A stretch of 64,000 bases of DNA from positions 1,364,001 through 1,428,000 of the forward strand of contig NZ_CTEI01000001.1 of the NCBI RefSeq assembly GCF_001368815.1, in the 5' to 3' direction. The translations under genes and the position numbers were made by a program. Below the pieces are notes generated by a model, which was given only the letters and a program-made list of their open reading frames with translations, ran no database searches and had not been told where the DNA came from. Positions within the stretch are counted from its first letter, which is position 1, and each line of letters opens with the position of its first letter. Positions 52,145-61,318 of the stretch are shown one piece after another. This DNA is from Paraliobacillus sp. PM-2 (GTDB lineage: Bacteria; Bacillota; Bacilli; Bacillales; Amphibacillaceae).

Positions 52145-53002
52145 TTATGCTTTACCATCACTTTTACAAATTAAGATTTTTTCAATAACTGCTTTCTTCA
52201 TATAATCTTTTGCTAATTTCATATATTTTCTTGGGTCCGTTTCATTAGGATTATTTTCCAAAAATTCGCGCAATCCTTCAGAGAAAGGAATTTTTAGCTC
52301 AGTAGAAATATTTACTTTCGCACAACCAAGTTCGATTGATTTTTGCACATCTTTTTTAGAAATCCCAGATGCACCATGCAATACGATAGGAACATCTACT
52401 AAATTACTAATTTTGTCTAAACGTTCAAAGTCCAAATTAGGTTCTGTTTCATATAAACCATGCCCAGTACCGATAGCAACAGCTAATGAATCCACACCTG
52501 TTTTTTCAACAAATTCCACAACAGTATCTGGATCTGTATACGCTGCATCTTTCGCTTCTACTACCAAATCATCTTCTTGACCAACTAGTTTTCCTAATTC
52601 TCCTTCAACAGTTGCACCATATTTATGTGCTTCATCCACAACCTGTTTCGTGATTTCGATATTTTTTTCAAATGTATGATGTGAACCGTCAATCATAACT
52701 GACTTCGTACCAAGCTTAAGTGACTCTTCAATAGATTCAAAAGTTTCGTGGTGATCTAGATGAATTGCAATTGGAATATCATTTTCTTTAGCAGCTACTT
52801 CAACAATTGCTTGAATATAAGCCCGACCAGAATAGTTCATTGTACCAGGTGTTGCGGCTAAAATAACCGGAGATCGCAACTCAACAGCAGCTTCTACAAC
52901 AGTTTTAATTGTTTCTAAATTATGAATGTTAAACGCAGGGACTGCGTAACCTTCTTTTCTCGCTTTAATTAACATTTCTTTAGTATTTTGCACGTACCCC
53001 AT
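52145..53002 (-). CDS. Class II tagatose-/fructose-bisphosphate aldolase (GatY/KbaY-type)
   Basis: A 285-aa zinc aldolase producing DHAP and glyceraldehyde-3-P. Metal ligands and active site: IAIHLDHHETF, MIDGSHHTFE, VEGELGKLVGQEDD, AIGTGHGLYE and VLHGASGI. The family includes tagatose- and fructose-bisphosphate aldolases; the neighbouring AgaS, kinase and deacetylase favour tagatose-1,6-bisphosphate. Confidence 0.9.
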   Translation of the reverse strand: MGYVQNTKEMLIKARKEGYAVPAFNIHNLETIKTVVEAAVELRSPVILAATPGTMNYSGRAYIQAIVEVAAKENDIPIAIHLDHHETFESIEESLKLGTKSVMIDGSHHTFEKNIEITKQVVDEAHKYGATVEGELGKLVGQEDDLVVEAKDAAYTDPDTVVEFVEKTGVDSLAVAIGTGHGLYETEPNLDFERLDKISNLVDVPIVLHGASGISKKDVQKSIELGCAKVNISTELKIPFSEGLREFLENNPNETDPRKYMKLAKDYMKKAVIEKILICKSDGKA

Positions 53003-53043
53003 CTCATTACCTCCTAATAATAGACATCACAGCATATCTATTA

Positions 53044-54189
53044 TTATTTTTTGAATTTTATCGTACCTTCTACTGCTGTCGCATGCACATCAAGTGATTG
53101 ATCCAATACAACATAATCAGCAACTTTCCCTTTTGAAATACTACCAAGTCTAGTATCCTTGCCTAGGCTAAGAGCAGGTGAAAGCGATCCTTTATGCCAT
53201 ATTTCATATAGTGGTTTACCACTCCACTTTTGTAGATTCTTCACACCATTTATTAGTTGTAATGTACTTCCAGCCAATGAACCAAATTCAGTCTTCGCTA
53301 TTCCATCTTTCATCACTACTTTAAATTCACCTAATTGATATTCTCCATCAGGCATTAACCCTGCACGCATACAGTCAGTAATTAAAATGAGTTTCTCTTT
53401 TTTTATTTCACTAGCTAATGTTGCTATATCAGGATGAACGTGATGACCATCACATATTAATTCAGCATATACATTATTATCAGTTAGTGCTGCCCCGACA
53501 ACACCTGGTTCCCGATGATGCAAACCTGACATACCATTAAATAAGTGAACATAATTATTTGCGCCTTCTGAAACAGCTTGTTTACAACAATCATAACTTG
53601 CATCTGTATGAGCAATACTAACTTGAACACCAGTACCTGTTACATCTTTGATAAATTGCATCGTGTGTTCTCTTTCTGGTGCAAGTGCTATTTTGACAAT
53701 AGAATCTTTTGCAATCTTCTGCCATTCTTGAAATTCCTTTAAATCAGGAGTTTTAAAATGATCCGGATTTTGTGCTCCTTTATGTTTCTCAGTAAAATAA
53801 GGACCTTCTAAGAAAATCCCTTCAGATTGTGCACCAGGTAACGCTTGCTCATCTGCCTCTGTAATTGCTTTAATGGCCTGCTCTATATCCGAAGTGGAAG
53901 AAGTTAATGTTGTCGGTAAAAACCGTGTTACACCTTGTTCTAATATAGAGGCCGATATAGCTTGAACCGCTTCGACAGTTCCATCCATAATATCGTAGCC
54001 ATTTACTCCATGAATATGGGTATCAAACAATCCCGGAGCAATCGTATACCCACTCCAATCTTCGATTTCACTTCCCTCAGGAACAGTATCAATAAAGTCG
54101 TCAAATTTTCCATTCTCGACTTTTAGATATCCACCTTTTTTTTCACCATCTTCTAATAGAAACCGATCTGCTAGAATATAATAACTCAT
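53044..54189 (-). CDS. nagA: N-acetylhexosamine-6-phosphate deacetylase (NagA/AgaA)
   Basis: A 381-aa amidohydrolase. DTHIHGVNGYD metal motif, EGPYFTEKHKGAQNP with the metal-bound Glu, SIAHTDASYD, NYVHLFNGMSGLHHREPG and ITDCMRAGLMPDG are all present. Removes acetate from GlcNAc-6-P or GalNAc-6-P. Followed by the aldolase and preceded by AgaS, which argues for GalNAc-6-P as main substrate. Confidence 0.9.
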   Translation of the reverse strand: MSYYILADRFLLEDGEKKGGYLKVENGKFDDFIDTVPEGSEIEDWSGYTIAPGLFDTHIHGVNGYDIMDGTVEAVQAISASILEQGVTRFLPTTLTSSTSDIEQAIKAITEADEQALPGAQSEGIFLEGPYFTEKHKGAQNPDHFKTPDLKEFQEWQKIAKDSIVKIALAPEREHTMQFIKDVTGTGVQVSIAHTDASYDCCKQAVSEGANNYVHLFNGMSGLHHREPGVVGAALTDNNVYAELICDGHHVHPDIATLASEIKKEKLILITDCMRAGLMPDGEYQLGEFKVVMKDGIAKTEFGSLAGSTLQLINGVKNLQKWSGKPLYEIWHKGSLSPALSLGKDTRLGSISKGKVADYVVLDQSLDVHATAVEGTIKFKK

Positions 54190-54240
54190 TTCCTACTCAT
54201 CCTTATCATCCTAATTGTAAATCTTTGTTCATTCTTGTTT

Positions 54241-55407
54241 TTAGTTTTCAAATGGATGGATCGTTACACCTTGTACAACACGATTCACTTTACCATCCGG
54301 GCTTGGATTATCAGGCGTAATTCCTAATTGAATAGATTTTTTAAGTGAGAATGCTTGAGCAAAAATAATATAAAGCAACGAAAGATAGAAATCACTTAGC
54401 TCATCTTCATTATGAATAACATGTACAGTCCACTCTGCTAATTGTTCTACTTCTTGATCATCTTTTGTAGTAAGAGCAACTACTTTCACTCCGTCTGCAT
54501 GTAACTCTCTTAAAATATCTAAATCATATTTTCTTGTATAAGGATCTTGAGAAATGAATAACATAACAATGGATTTATCATTTAATACTGACTTCGGACC
54601 ATGCCTAAATCCTAAAGATGATTCATGAAGAGCAACTACCTTCCCAGCGGAAAGTTCTAATAATTTTAAAGCAGCTTCATGTGCAAGCTGACCCAACAAA
54701 CCAGATCCTAAATAGACAATTCTTTCAAAATCGACATCTACGATACGATCGATGATATCAGAAAAATCATCTAAACATTTTGTTGCATTAACAGTAAGTG
54801 AATTCATTTCCTTATCGGAAACGCCCTTTTCAGAGAATAAGGAATAAGCAGTTAATAACATACTTGTAAAACTACTAGTCATAGCAAAGCCTTTATCGTG
54901 TGATTTCTCTGGTGTTAAGATGACAAGACTATTATCATCTGATTTTGCATTCTTTGCTAGTTTCCCCTCGTTGTTACAAGTGATGATCACTTGATAAAAG
55001 TCTTTGATTATTTGCTCGCCTAAGCTAACAGCGGCAACACTCTCCGGACTATTTCCTGACCTTGCAAAAGATACAAGTACGGTTGGTTTATTTTCTGAAA
55101 AATAATTCGTAGGGTTAGAAACAATATCTGTTGTTGGAATAGATTCAAACTGAACATTGCTTTTGCTTTGTTTTCTTAATTCTGGAACTAAAGTATCACC
55201 AACAAAAGCAGACGTACCAGCGCCAGTAAAAACCACTCGTACATGCTCATGCTTTGCATATACCTTCTGGATAAATTGTTTATACGTTTCTTTTCGATCT
55301 GTAAACTCGCTAAATAACTGTTGCCATACTTCTGGTTGCTGATGTATTTCTGTTGCTGTATGTGTTGCTTTCGTTTGTTCTAATTTTTCAGGTGTAAGAT
55401 TGAACAT
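54241..55407 (-). CDS. agaS: AgaS: galactosamine-6-phosphate deaminase/isomerase (SIS domains)
   Basis: A 388-aa protein with two SIS domains (VFTGAGTSAFVGDTL near 58; VYLGSGLLGQLAHEAALK near 230). AgaS converts galactosamine-6-P to tagatose-6-P and ammonia. HESSLGFRHGPKS is typical of the group. A clear AAAAGGAGG precedes the ATG. Central enzyme of the GalNAc pathway; supports the assignment of the flanking nagA, aldolase and PfkB genes. Confidence 0.9.
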   Translation of the reverse strand: MFNLTPEKLEQTKATHTATEIHQQPEVWQQLFSEFTDRKETYKQFIQKVYAKHEHVRVVFTGAGTSAFVGDTLVPELRKQSKSNVQFESIPTTDIVSNPTNYFSENKPTVLVSFARSGNSPESVAAVSLGEQIIKDFYQVIITCNNEGKLAKNAKSDDNSLVILTPEKSHDKGFAMTSSFTSMLLTAYSLFSEKGVSDKEMNSLTVNATKCLDDFSDIIDRIVDVDFERIVYLGSGLLGQLAHEAALKLLELSAGKVVALHESSLGFRHGPKSVLNDKSIVMLFISQDPYTRKYDLDILRELHADGVKVVALTTKDDQEVEQLAEWTVHVIHNEDELSDFYLSLLYIIFAQAFSLKKSIQLGITPDNPSPDGKVNRVVQGVTIHPFEN

Positions 55408-55459
55408 TAAATATCCTCCTTTTAAAACTTGGATATAAGCATCTCTATTTGTTATTTGA

Positions 55460-56944
55460 TTATTTATTCATGTTAAGTTCGTTAATAAACGTCAAAAAAG
55501 CATCTTGATTCTTAAAGACACCAATATCCTCTAAAATTCTGGCAAACTTATCTCCTAATTCTTGCTCGATCATCGTTTCCATTTCTGTTTCATCTGTCAA
55601 ATGCCCATATTTACTTTTTAAAATAGTCGCCCACTGCCGATGTTCTTCTTTAACAGCAGATGTTTGTCCTAAAATATATTTTTTAACACTGTCCAGTTCT
55701 TCTACTAGCCTTGGTGGCAAAACAGCAAGTCCCATTACTTCAATCAGTCCAATATTTTCTTTTTTAATATGATGGACATCTTGATGTGGGTGGAAAATAC
55801 CAGAAGGATACGCATCAGTAGTACGATTATTTCGTAATACTAAGTCTAATTCAAAGATATTTCCTTTATTTCTTGCTATAGGCGTTATCGTATTATGCAC
55901 TTCTTCTCCACTGTGAGAAATAATATTTGCCGTTTCATCGGAGTAATTTCTCCATTTAGTAAGTATAAGATCAGCTGCCTCAACCAATCCTTCTATATTC
56001 TCTCCTTGAAGTCTTATTACAGAAGCAGGCCAGTTTAATACAGAAGCCTTCACATTAGGAAAATTGTTTAATTGAAAAGTAAACAATTCCTCTGCTATCA
56101 TCATAGGGAATTCATAGTTTCCGCCTTGATAGTGATCATGACTCAATATCGAACCACCAACAATTGGTAAATCAGCGTTAGATCCCATGAAGTAATGTGG
56201 AAACTTTTCTGTGAAAGTCAATATTCTTCGGAAAACATCACTGTTGATTTTCATTGGTCGATGCTTATCAGATAATAAAATACAGTGCTCGTTATAATAT
56301 ACATATGGTGAATATTGTAGATTCCATTGTTCACCTAGCATATCTATTCTTATTAACCTATGATTTGCACGTGCTGGATAACCTGTTCTACCTAAATAAC
56401 CTTCATTTTCTTTACATAGCAAGCATTTTGGATAACTTGGTGCATCTTTTTTTATTAATCGCTCTTTTTTAATTTGTTCTGGATCTTTTTCTGGTTTCGA
56501 TAAATTTATTGTGATTTCTAATTCACCATAAGTAGAGTCTGCCTTAAACGAAATATTTTTCTTAATTCTTTCTGTTTGAATGTAATTACTGTGCTTACTT
56601 AATTGATAGAAATAATTCGTAGCAGATTCAGGTGACTTCTCATATTTCTGATAAAATTTATCATTCACAACAGATGGTCTTGGTATAAAACAATCCATGA
56701 TATTTGCCGATAGGATTTCTTTATCATCTAGGTTATTGTCAATAATTTGATTATCCACAGCATAGTTTACTATTTCTGAAAGAATACTAGGAATAGAGTC
56801 ATTTATTACTGTAGTTGGGTATTCTACACTTTCTATTCCTAACAGCGCAATGACCTTATTCTTAACATATTTGACATCTGTATCTTCTATTAACTCTAAT
56901 GTTAAACCTTTATTAATTAAGCCTGTGATAAGATCATGAATCAT
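55460..56944 (-). CDS. galT: UDP-glucose:hexose-1-phosphate uridylyltransferase, class II GalT
   Basis: A 494-aa Firmicute-type (class II) GalT. Zinc-like CLLC motif (SYPKCLLCKENEGYLGR), DMLGEQWNLQYSPYVYYNEHC, and GGSILSHDHYQGG with the active His. Converts Gal-1-P plus UDP-glucose to UDP-galactose plus Glc-1-P. Its ATG overlaps the galE stop (ATGA). With GalE it recycles the Gal-1-P made by the phosphorylase. Confidence 0.93.
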   Translation of the reverse strand: MIHDLITGLINKGLTLELIEDTDVKYVKNKVIALLGIESVEYPTTVINDSIPSILSEIVNYAVDNQIIDNNLDDKEILSANIMDCFIPRPSVVNDKFYQKYEKSPESATNYFYQLSKHSNYIQTERIKKNISFKADSTYGELEITINLSKPEKDPEQIKKERLIKKDAPSYPKCLLCKENEGYLGRTGYPARANHRLIRIDMLGEQWNLQYSPYVYYNEHCILLSDKHRPMKINSDVFRRILTFTEKFPHYFMGSNADLPIVGGSILSHDHYQGGNYEFPMMIAEELFTFQLNNFPNVKASVLNWPASVIRLQGENIEGLVEAADLILTKWRNYSDETANIISHSGEEVHNTITPIARNKGNIFELDLVLRNNRTTDAYPSGIFHPHQDVHHIKKENIGLIEVMGLAVLPPRLVEELDSVKKYILGQTSAVKEEHRQWATILKSKYGHLTDETEMETMIEQELGDKFARILEDIGVFKNQDAFLTFINELNMNK

Positions 56945-57945
56945 TCTTTTATCCCTTCTTTATCATATCCATAAGGATGAGCGGAATGCCATTTCCATGC
57001 ATCTTCTACTATTTTCTTTGAATATGTTTTTGTAGGGTCCCACCCTAAAACTTTTTTTGCCTTTTCAGAACTAGCAACTAGTGTACTAGGATCTCCTACT
57101 CTACGCTCACCATTTTTAGCTACTATTCCTTTCCCAGTAACCTCTCTTGCTGTATTTATCATTTCTTTTACAGAAAAACCTTGATTACTACCAATATTAA
57201 ACACATCGCTATTGCCACCATCTCTTAAATATTGTAACGCAAGGATGTGAGCATCAATAAGATCTTCTACATGAACATAATCACGTATACATGTTCCATC
57301 AGGTGTGTCATAATCATTTCCAAAAATCGTAACATGTGATCGTTTTCCAAGTGCAGCTTCAAGAATAATTGGAATTAAATGTGTTTCAGGTCGATGATCT
57401 TCACCAATCTCTCCTGATTCTCTAGCTCCTGCTACATTAAAATAACGAAGAGAAACGTACTTTGTTCCATGCGCTTTACTTGCCCAGTGACACATTTTTT
57501 CCATGGTTAATTTTGTTTCACCATATGGATTTAATGGTTTTGTTTTTTCAGTTTCCAATATAGGCACTGTCTCTGGCTCACCATATACTGCAGCGGTTGA
57601 AGAGAATACAATATGCTTGACATTCTCTTCCGCCATTACTTGTAATAATACCTGCGTTCCATAAACATTGTTGTCAAAATATTTAAGTGGTTTTTCCATG
57701 GATTCACCGACAAGTGAATTAGCTGCAAAATGAATAACAGATTCTATTGATTCGTTTTTAAATACCGTTCTAAGGAAATCTATTTTTCTAATATCACCTT
57801 GATAAAAAGTTGCTTCTGGATGTAGTGCTTCTTTGTGACCTGTTTCTAGGTTATCTACAATGATGACGTCTTCACCTGAATCCATTAACTTATAAACAGC
57901 ATGCGAGCCTATATAACCAGCACCACCCAAGACTAAAACACTCAA
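56941..57945 (-). CDS. galE: UDP-glucose 4-epimerase
   Basis: A 334-aa extended SDR: LGGAGYIGSHAV NAD-binding loop, SSTAAVYGEP with the active Ser/Thr, and NPYGETKLTME with Tyr and Lys. Interconverts UDP-Gal and UDP-Glc. In a GNB/LNB operon it completes the Leloir branch with GalT; it might also act on UDP-GalNAc. No galactokinase gene is nearby, as expected for phosphorolytic Gal-1-P formation. Confidence 0.95.
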   Translation of the reverse strand: MSVLVLGGAGYIGSHAVYKLMDSGEDVIIVDNLETGHKEALHPEATFYQGDIRKIDFLRTVFKNESIESVIHFAANSLVGESMEKPLKYFDNNVYGTQVLLQVMAEENVKHIVFSSTAAVYGEPETVPILETEKTKPLNPYGETKLTMEKMCHWASKAHGTKYVSLRYFNVAGARESGEIGEDHRPETHLIPIILEAALGKRSHVTIFGNDYDTPDGTCIRDYVHVEDLIDAHILALQYLRDGGNSDVFNIGSNQGFSVKEMINTAREVTGKGIVAKNGERRVGDPSTLVASSEKAKKVLGWDPTKTYSKKIVEDAWKWHSAHPYGYDKEGIKE

Positions 57946-58006
57946 TACAGCACCACCTTCATAAAACTATTTAGCTTGTATATTTATATCTCTACTAGTC
58001 TAAATG

Positions 58007-58918
58007 CTAATCGTTAATCATTCGAAAAGGCCTTAAACCTGCTCCAATGATTCCTTGATCACTTCCTAGATGACTAATGTGTATTTCATCTAATATATGT
58101 TTTTGTTCATCAATAAGATGTGTATCTAATTTTTCCTTAATAATGCCCAATAAAGCTGGATTTTTAGTAGCAATACTTCCACCCAATACAATTTTATGTG
58201 GATCTAGTAAACTATTTATCATATAGATACCATGAGCAAATGAAGAAACCATATCATCAATTAAATCTCGAGCTACTGCATTTCCATTTTCATATTTAGC
58301 AAAAACATCTTTTGGCGACAATTCTTCATTATCAAAAACTTTTCTTGCTTTCTTTTGTAGTGCTGGTCCCGCAGCAACGAGTTCCAATCGTTCGACTGGT
58401 TTCTCATGCCCTGGAGCATAAGTAGGAACAAGGCCTAATTCGCCTGCAAACCCTGCTCCTCTAATGAATTTTCCTCCTTTAATGAAAGAGGAAGAAATGC
58501 CTGTACTTATTGTAATATAGGCAAATAATTCTTCTTCACTTACTTTTGCTTCTGCCCACTCGGCATAAGCAGCCATATAGACATCATTATCTATTACTAT
58601 ATTTTCAATTTGTAAAGCCTCTCTCAATCGGTCAACTAGTGGAAAGTTAGTCCAAGGGAGGTTGTTCTGAAATACTGCAATTCCATTTTCAATATCCACT
58701 TTCCCTGGAACACCCACACCTATTCCGTATATCTCTTGCGTTGGAATGCTACAATGATTCATTAGTTGATTCACACAACTGATTACTCTTTCAAACATCT
58801 TCTCTCTATCAGATGGATCACTTTCTACCACTTCACTCTGAATTAAATCACCTTTTTCATTAACTATTCCAGATGCAATTTTTGTTCCACCAATATCAAT
58901 TCCAATAGCATATTTCAA
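58007..58918 (-). CDS. ROK-family sugar kinase, candidate GalNAc/GlcNAc 6-kinase
   Basis: A 303-aa ROK kinase: GIDIGGTKIASGIV phosphate loop, GVGVPGKVD, TISTGISSSFI, and an LGGSIA C-terminal motif. The zinc-binding CxCGxxGCxE of most ROK proteins is absent; the region reads GELGLVPTYAPGHEKP. The phosphorolysis of galactosyl-HexNAc leaves free HexNAc inside the cell, so a 6-kinase is needed and this is the only candidate in the locus. Glucokinase function is possible too. Confidence 0.85.
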   Translation of the reverse strand: MKYAIGIDIGGTKIASGIVNEKGDLIQSEVVESDPSDREKMFERVISCVNQLMNHCSIPTQEIYGIGVGVPGKVDIENGIAVFQNNLPWTNFPLVDRLREALQIENIVIDNDVYMAAYAEWAEAKVSEEELFAYITISTGISSSFIKGGKFIRGAGFAGELGLVPTYAPGHEKPVERLELVAAGPALQKKARKVFDNEELSPKDVFAKYENGNAVARDLIDDMVSSFAHGIYMINSLLDPHKIVLGGSIATKNPALLGIIKEKLDTHLIDEQKHILDEIHISHLGSDQGIIGAGLRPFRMIND

Positions 58919-58979
58919 TGAACATACCTCGCCTTCCCTTATACCTAACTTTTTATTTGAAAATTATTTAGCAAACATT

Positions 58980-59147
58980 TTAAACGAATTTTCTATTGTA
59001 ATTCCAAAGCAAGAATAATAAACCACCTAAGCCAGCCAATTGCATGAACAACTCAAATCTTCCAACTGTTTTTTGTCCATAAATAACTAAGAACATACAA
59101 AAGATAAAAAAGATAACTTTTACTATTGCCATAATTTTATCCTTCAT
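58980..59147 (-). CDS. 55-aa membrane protein (DUF6903-like) overlapping lnpA
   Basis: Starts MKDKIMAIVKVIFFIFCMFL and is almost entirely two hydrophobic helices (about 8-23 and 34-48) with the loop YGQKTVGRFE and the basic end NYNRKFV. It resembles the small DUF6903-type proteins found next to GH112 phosphorylases, by my recollection of the pattern. The ATG overlaps the lnpA stop codon by several bases and follows GGGAGGAA, built into the lnpA end, so production is coupled. Function unknown; a transporter accessory role is plausible. Confidence 0.7.
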   Translation of the reverse strand: MKDKIMAIVKVIFFIFCMFLVIYGQKTVGRFELFMQLAGLGGLLFLLWNYNRKFV

Positions 59148-61308
59148 TGGTATATTCCTCCCAAATAATTTGACTAGGTTCTAATGTTAACTCGTATGGC
59201 TTACCTGCCCCATCATAGACTGTAGTCGTTTGTTTTTCCATTGAATTATTGATAACAGCATATTTGTTTATTTCAGGATATGCATGTACTTCACAATGAA
59301 CATTAGTAGCAAACCATTTATTCATTTCATTTTCTTTATTAGCTGCGTAATACATTGCTCGCATTAACAAACGTGTGTTTTCATGACTATATGGAAGTCC
59401 AGCAATATATACCCCTCTACCTTTTCCAAAAGAAGATGCTGAAAGATGAATTTCTCCACCAGTAAAATCAATAATTTCCGTATTATCATTTAATGCATAC
59501 ACATTTTGCATATCTTCACCATAATCAAATGTAGTGATATCTTCTGTAATAAAGTGAGAATCAACAGTCTCTGTAAAATATTTATTGGTAGACAAACTGA
59601 ATCCTAATTCTTTATCTACACCTAATACGTTTGCAAGTTGGAAGAAACGTCCTTGGTGATGATGTGCAGTAGGTTCTCCAATACCAATAAATCCACCGCC
59701 GTTATTTACCCATTCTCTTAGTTTAGAAGTGAGTTCTTTTTCTTTCCACATCTCGCCACCAGAGAATGAAGTCCCTGCATCACCGGCATTAATAATCACA
59801 TCAATATCATCTGCAATACCATTTTCAATAATATCATCGAAGCTAATAAAAGTAACATCAACAGCTGAGCCACTTAGTGCTTCTAAAATGCCTTGATACG
59901 TATAAGCTTGCTTATACCATTTTCCATGTGCTACCATATGCGTTTGCCATGTTCTCAATTTACCCCAGGAATTTAGTATAGCTACTTTTAATCCTGAATA
60001 AGGCTTAACACCTTTTATGTTGTCATATATTTCTCTAAATTCATCTGTTAACTCCTTAACGTAGTCAACAAATTCAGGGAATTTATAGGCTAAACTTAAA
60101 TATCCACCATAACCGATACGATCTAACGGCTTACGCATAAGCGCTCTTCTTGCAGTAAGCCAATTTTCATTTGCTTCGATTACTGGGTTGTTTCCTTCAT
60201 AGAAAGTGTCCGGGAAGAAATATGGAAGAAATCTTCCTTCTGTATATTTCACACCTTCTATATCTGAAATCATTCGTAATGTTGTTCCATCACCAACACT
60301 ACCCACAACAGCATCCATTCCAGTATCCTTGAAATACTTTCCATAAGGTTCTGTCCCTATCCAATTATCACCTAAGAACATCATCGCTTCTTTGCCGCTA
60401 TCATGCGTTAGTTGCACCAACTCTTTTACTTCTCTAGCCACAAATTGTTGAATAAAGTCAATGTAATCTAAATAAGCTTTTGTCGGAACTCTAAACGTTG
60501 AATTATAGTATCCTTGATCCACAATATCTTCAGGTCTTAAGCGATATCCTTTCTCTTTTTCAAAAGCTTGTAAAGCCGCAACGGATACACTTGCACCATA
60601 TCCAAACCAATCAACAAATTTTTCTTCTGCTAAGTTATTAAATACTAATGTAAAATGATAGAAGAATGTAGTAAATCGAACAACATCCGTATCCGGATTC
60701 TCTTGTAACCAATTTTTTAGATAATCCTTAACAAATTGGTTTGAATTTGGCTGTCTCACATCAAATGGAATTTCATGAGGTTTGTCTCCCCAATCATTTG
60801 TAATATGATTATACATTTGTGTAGGGTCCCATATCATATACGCTAAAAATGAAACAGTATATTCATGCCAAGGTTCAATATTTTTAATTACTACTTTGTT
60901 ATCCTCTTGGTTGACTTCCCAATTACTAGGATCAACAACTTCACCAGTTGTACGGTCAATTACTTCCCACCACTCTTTAACATCGTGGTAGTAATCTGGT
61001 TGAATTTGATCTTTGAAATAACCATCCAAAAATGATATCTCTAATTCGGAGCTTTTTGCAGTATTATATTGAGACATAAGATACAACTGTTGCACTTCTT
61101 CTTTATGTTTTTCCGCAAATTCATTATGGCTACGCGCAACAAAATAAGTTGTATAAATCTTTGCATCTAACTGCTTGATTTCATCATCTAGTTTCGTTCC
61201 ATCACTATCTCGAAGCGCATCTGCTCCCCATAAATCTAATAATTCCTTCGTTTCCTCTAAAAAGTTCTGCTGACTAGGTAATGTTACTCTACCTTTTCGT
61301 TCTGTCAT
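59137..61308 (-). CDS. lnpA: 1,3-beta-galactosyl-N-acetylhexosamine phosphorylase (GH112)
   Basis: A 723-aa cytoplasmic phosphorylase that splits galacto-N-biose or lacto-N-biose with phosphate into Gal-1-P and GalNAc or GlcNAc. GH112 features: a TIM-barrel start, the catalytic acid region MMFLGDNWIGTEPYG (Asp), and a glutaminase-like domain with VIINAGDAGTS and GGGFIGIGEPTAHHH. GH112 also includes beta-1,4-galactosyl-rhamnose phosphorylase; the flanking nagA, agaS and galT/E genes argue for the HexNAc type. ATG after AGGTGA. No signal peptide, so intake is via the ABC permeases. Confidence 0.92.
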   Translation of the reverse strand: MTERKGRVTLPSQQNFLEETKELLDLWGADALRDSDGTKLDDEIKQLDAKIYTTYFVARSHNEFAEKHKEEVQQLYLMSQYNTAKSSELEISFLDGYFKDQIQPDYYHDVKEWWEVIDRTTGEVVDPSNWEVNQEDNKVVIKNIEPWHEYTVSFLAYMIWDPTQMYNHITNDWGDKPHEIPFDVRQPNSNQFVKDYLKNWLQENPDTDVVRFTTFFYHFTLVFNNLAEEKFVDWFGYGASVSVAALQAFEKEKGYRLRPEDIVDQGYYNSTFRVPTKAYLDYIDFIQQFVAREVKELVQLTHDSGKEAMMFLGDNWIGTEPYGKYFKDTGMDAVVGSVGDGTTLRMISDIEGVKYTEGRFLPYFFPDTFYEGNNPVIEANENWLTARRALMRKPLDRIGYGGYLSLAYKFPEFVDYVKELTDEFREIYDNIKGVKPYSGLKVAILNSWGKLRTWQTHMVAHGKWYKQAYTYQGILEALSGSAVDVTFISFDDIIENGIADDIDVIINAGDAGTSFSGGEMWKEKELTSKLREWVNNGGGFIGIGEPTAHHHQGRFFQLANVLGVDKELGFSLSTNKYFTETVDSHFITEDITTFDYGEDMQNVYALNDNTEIIDFTGGEIHLSASSFGKGRGVYIAGLPYSHENTRLLMRAMYYAANKENEMNKWFATNVHCEVHAYPEINKYAVINNSMEKQTTTVYDGAGKPYELTLEPSQIIWEEYTNEG

Positions 61309-61318
61309 CAATAATCAC

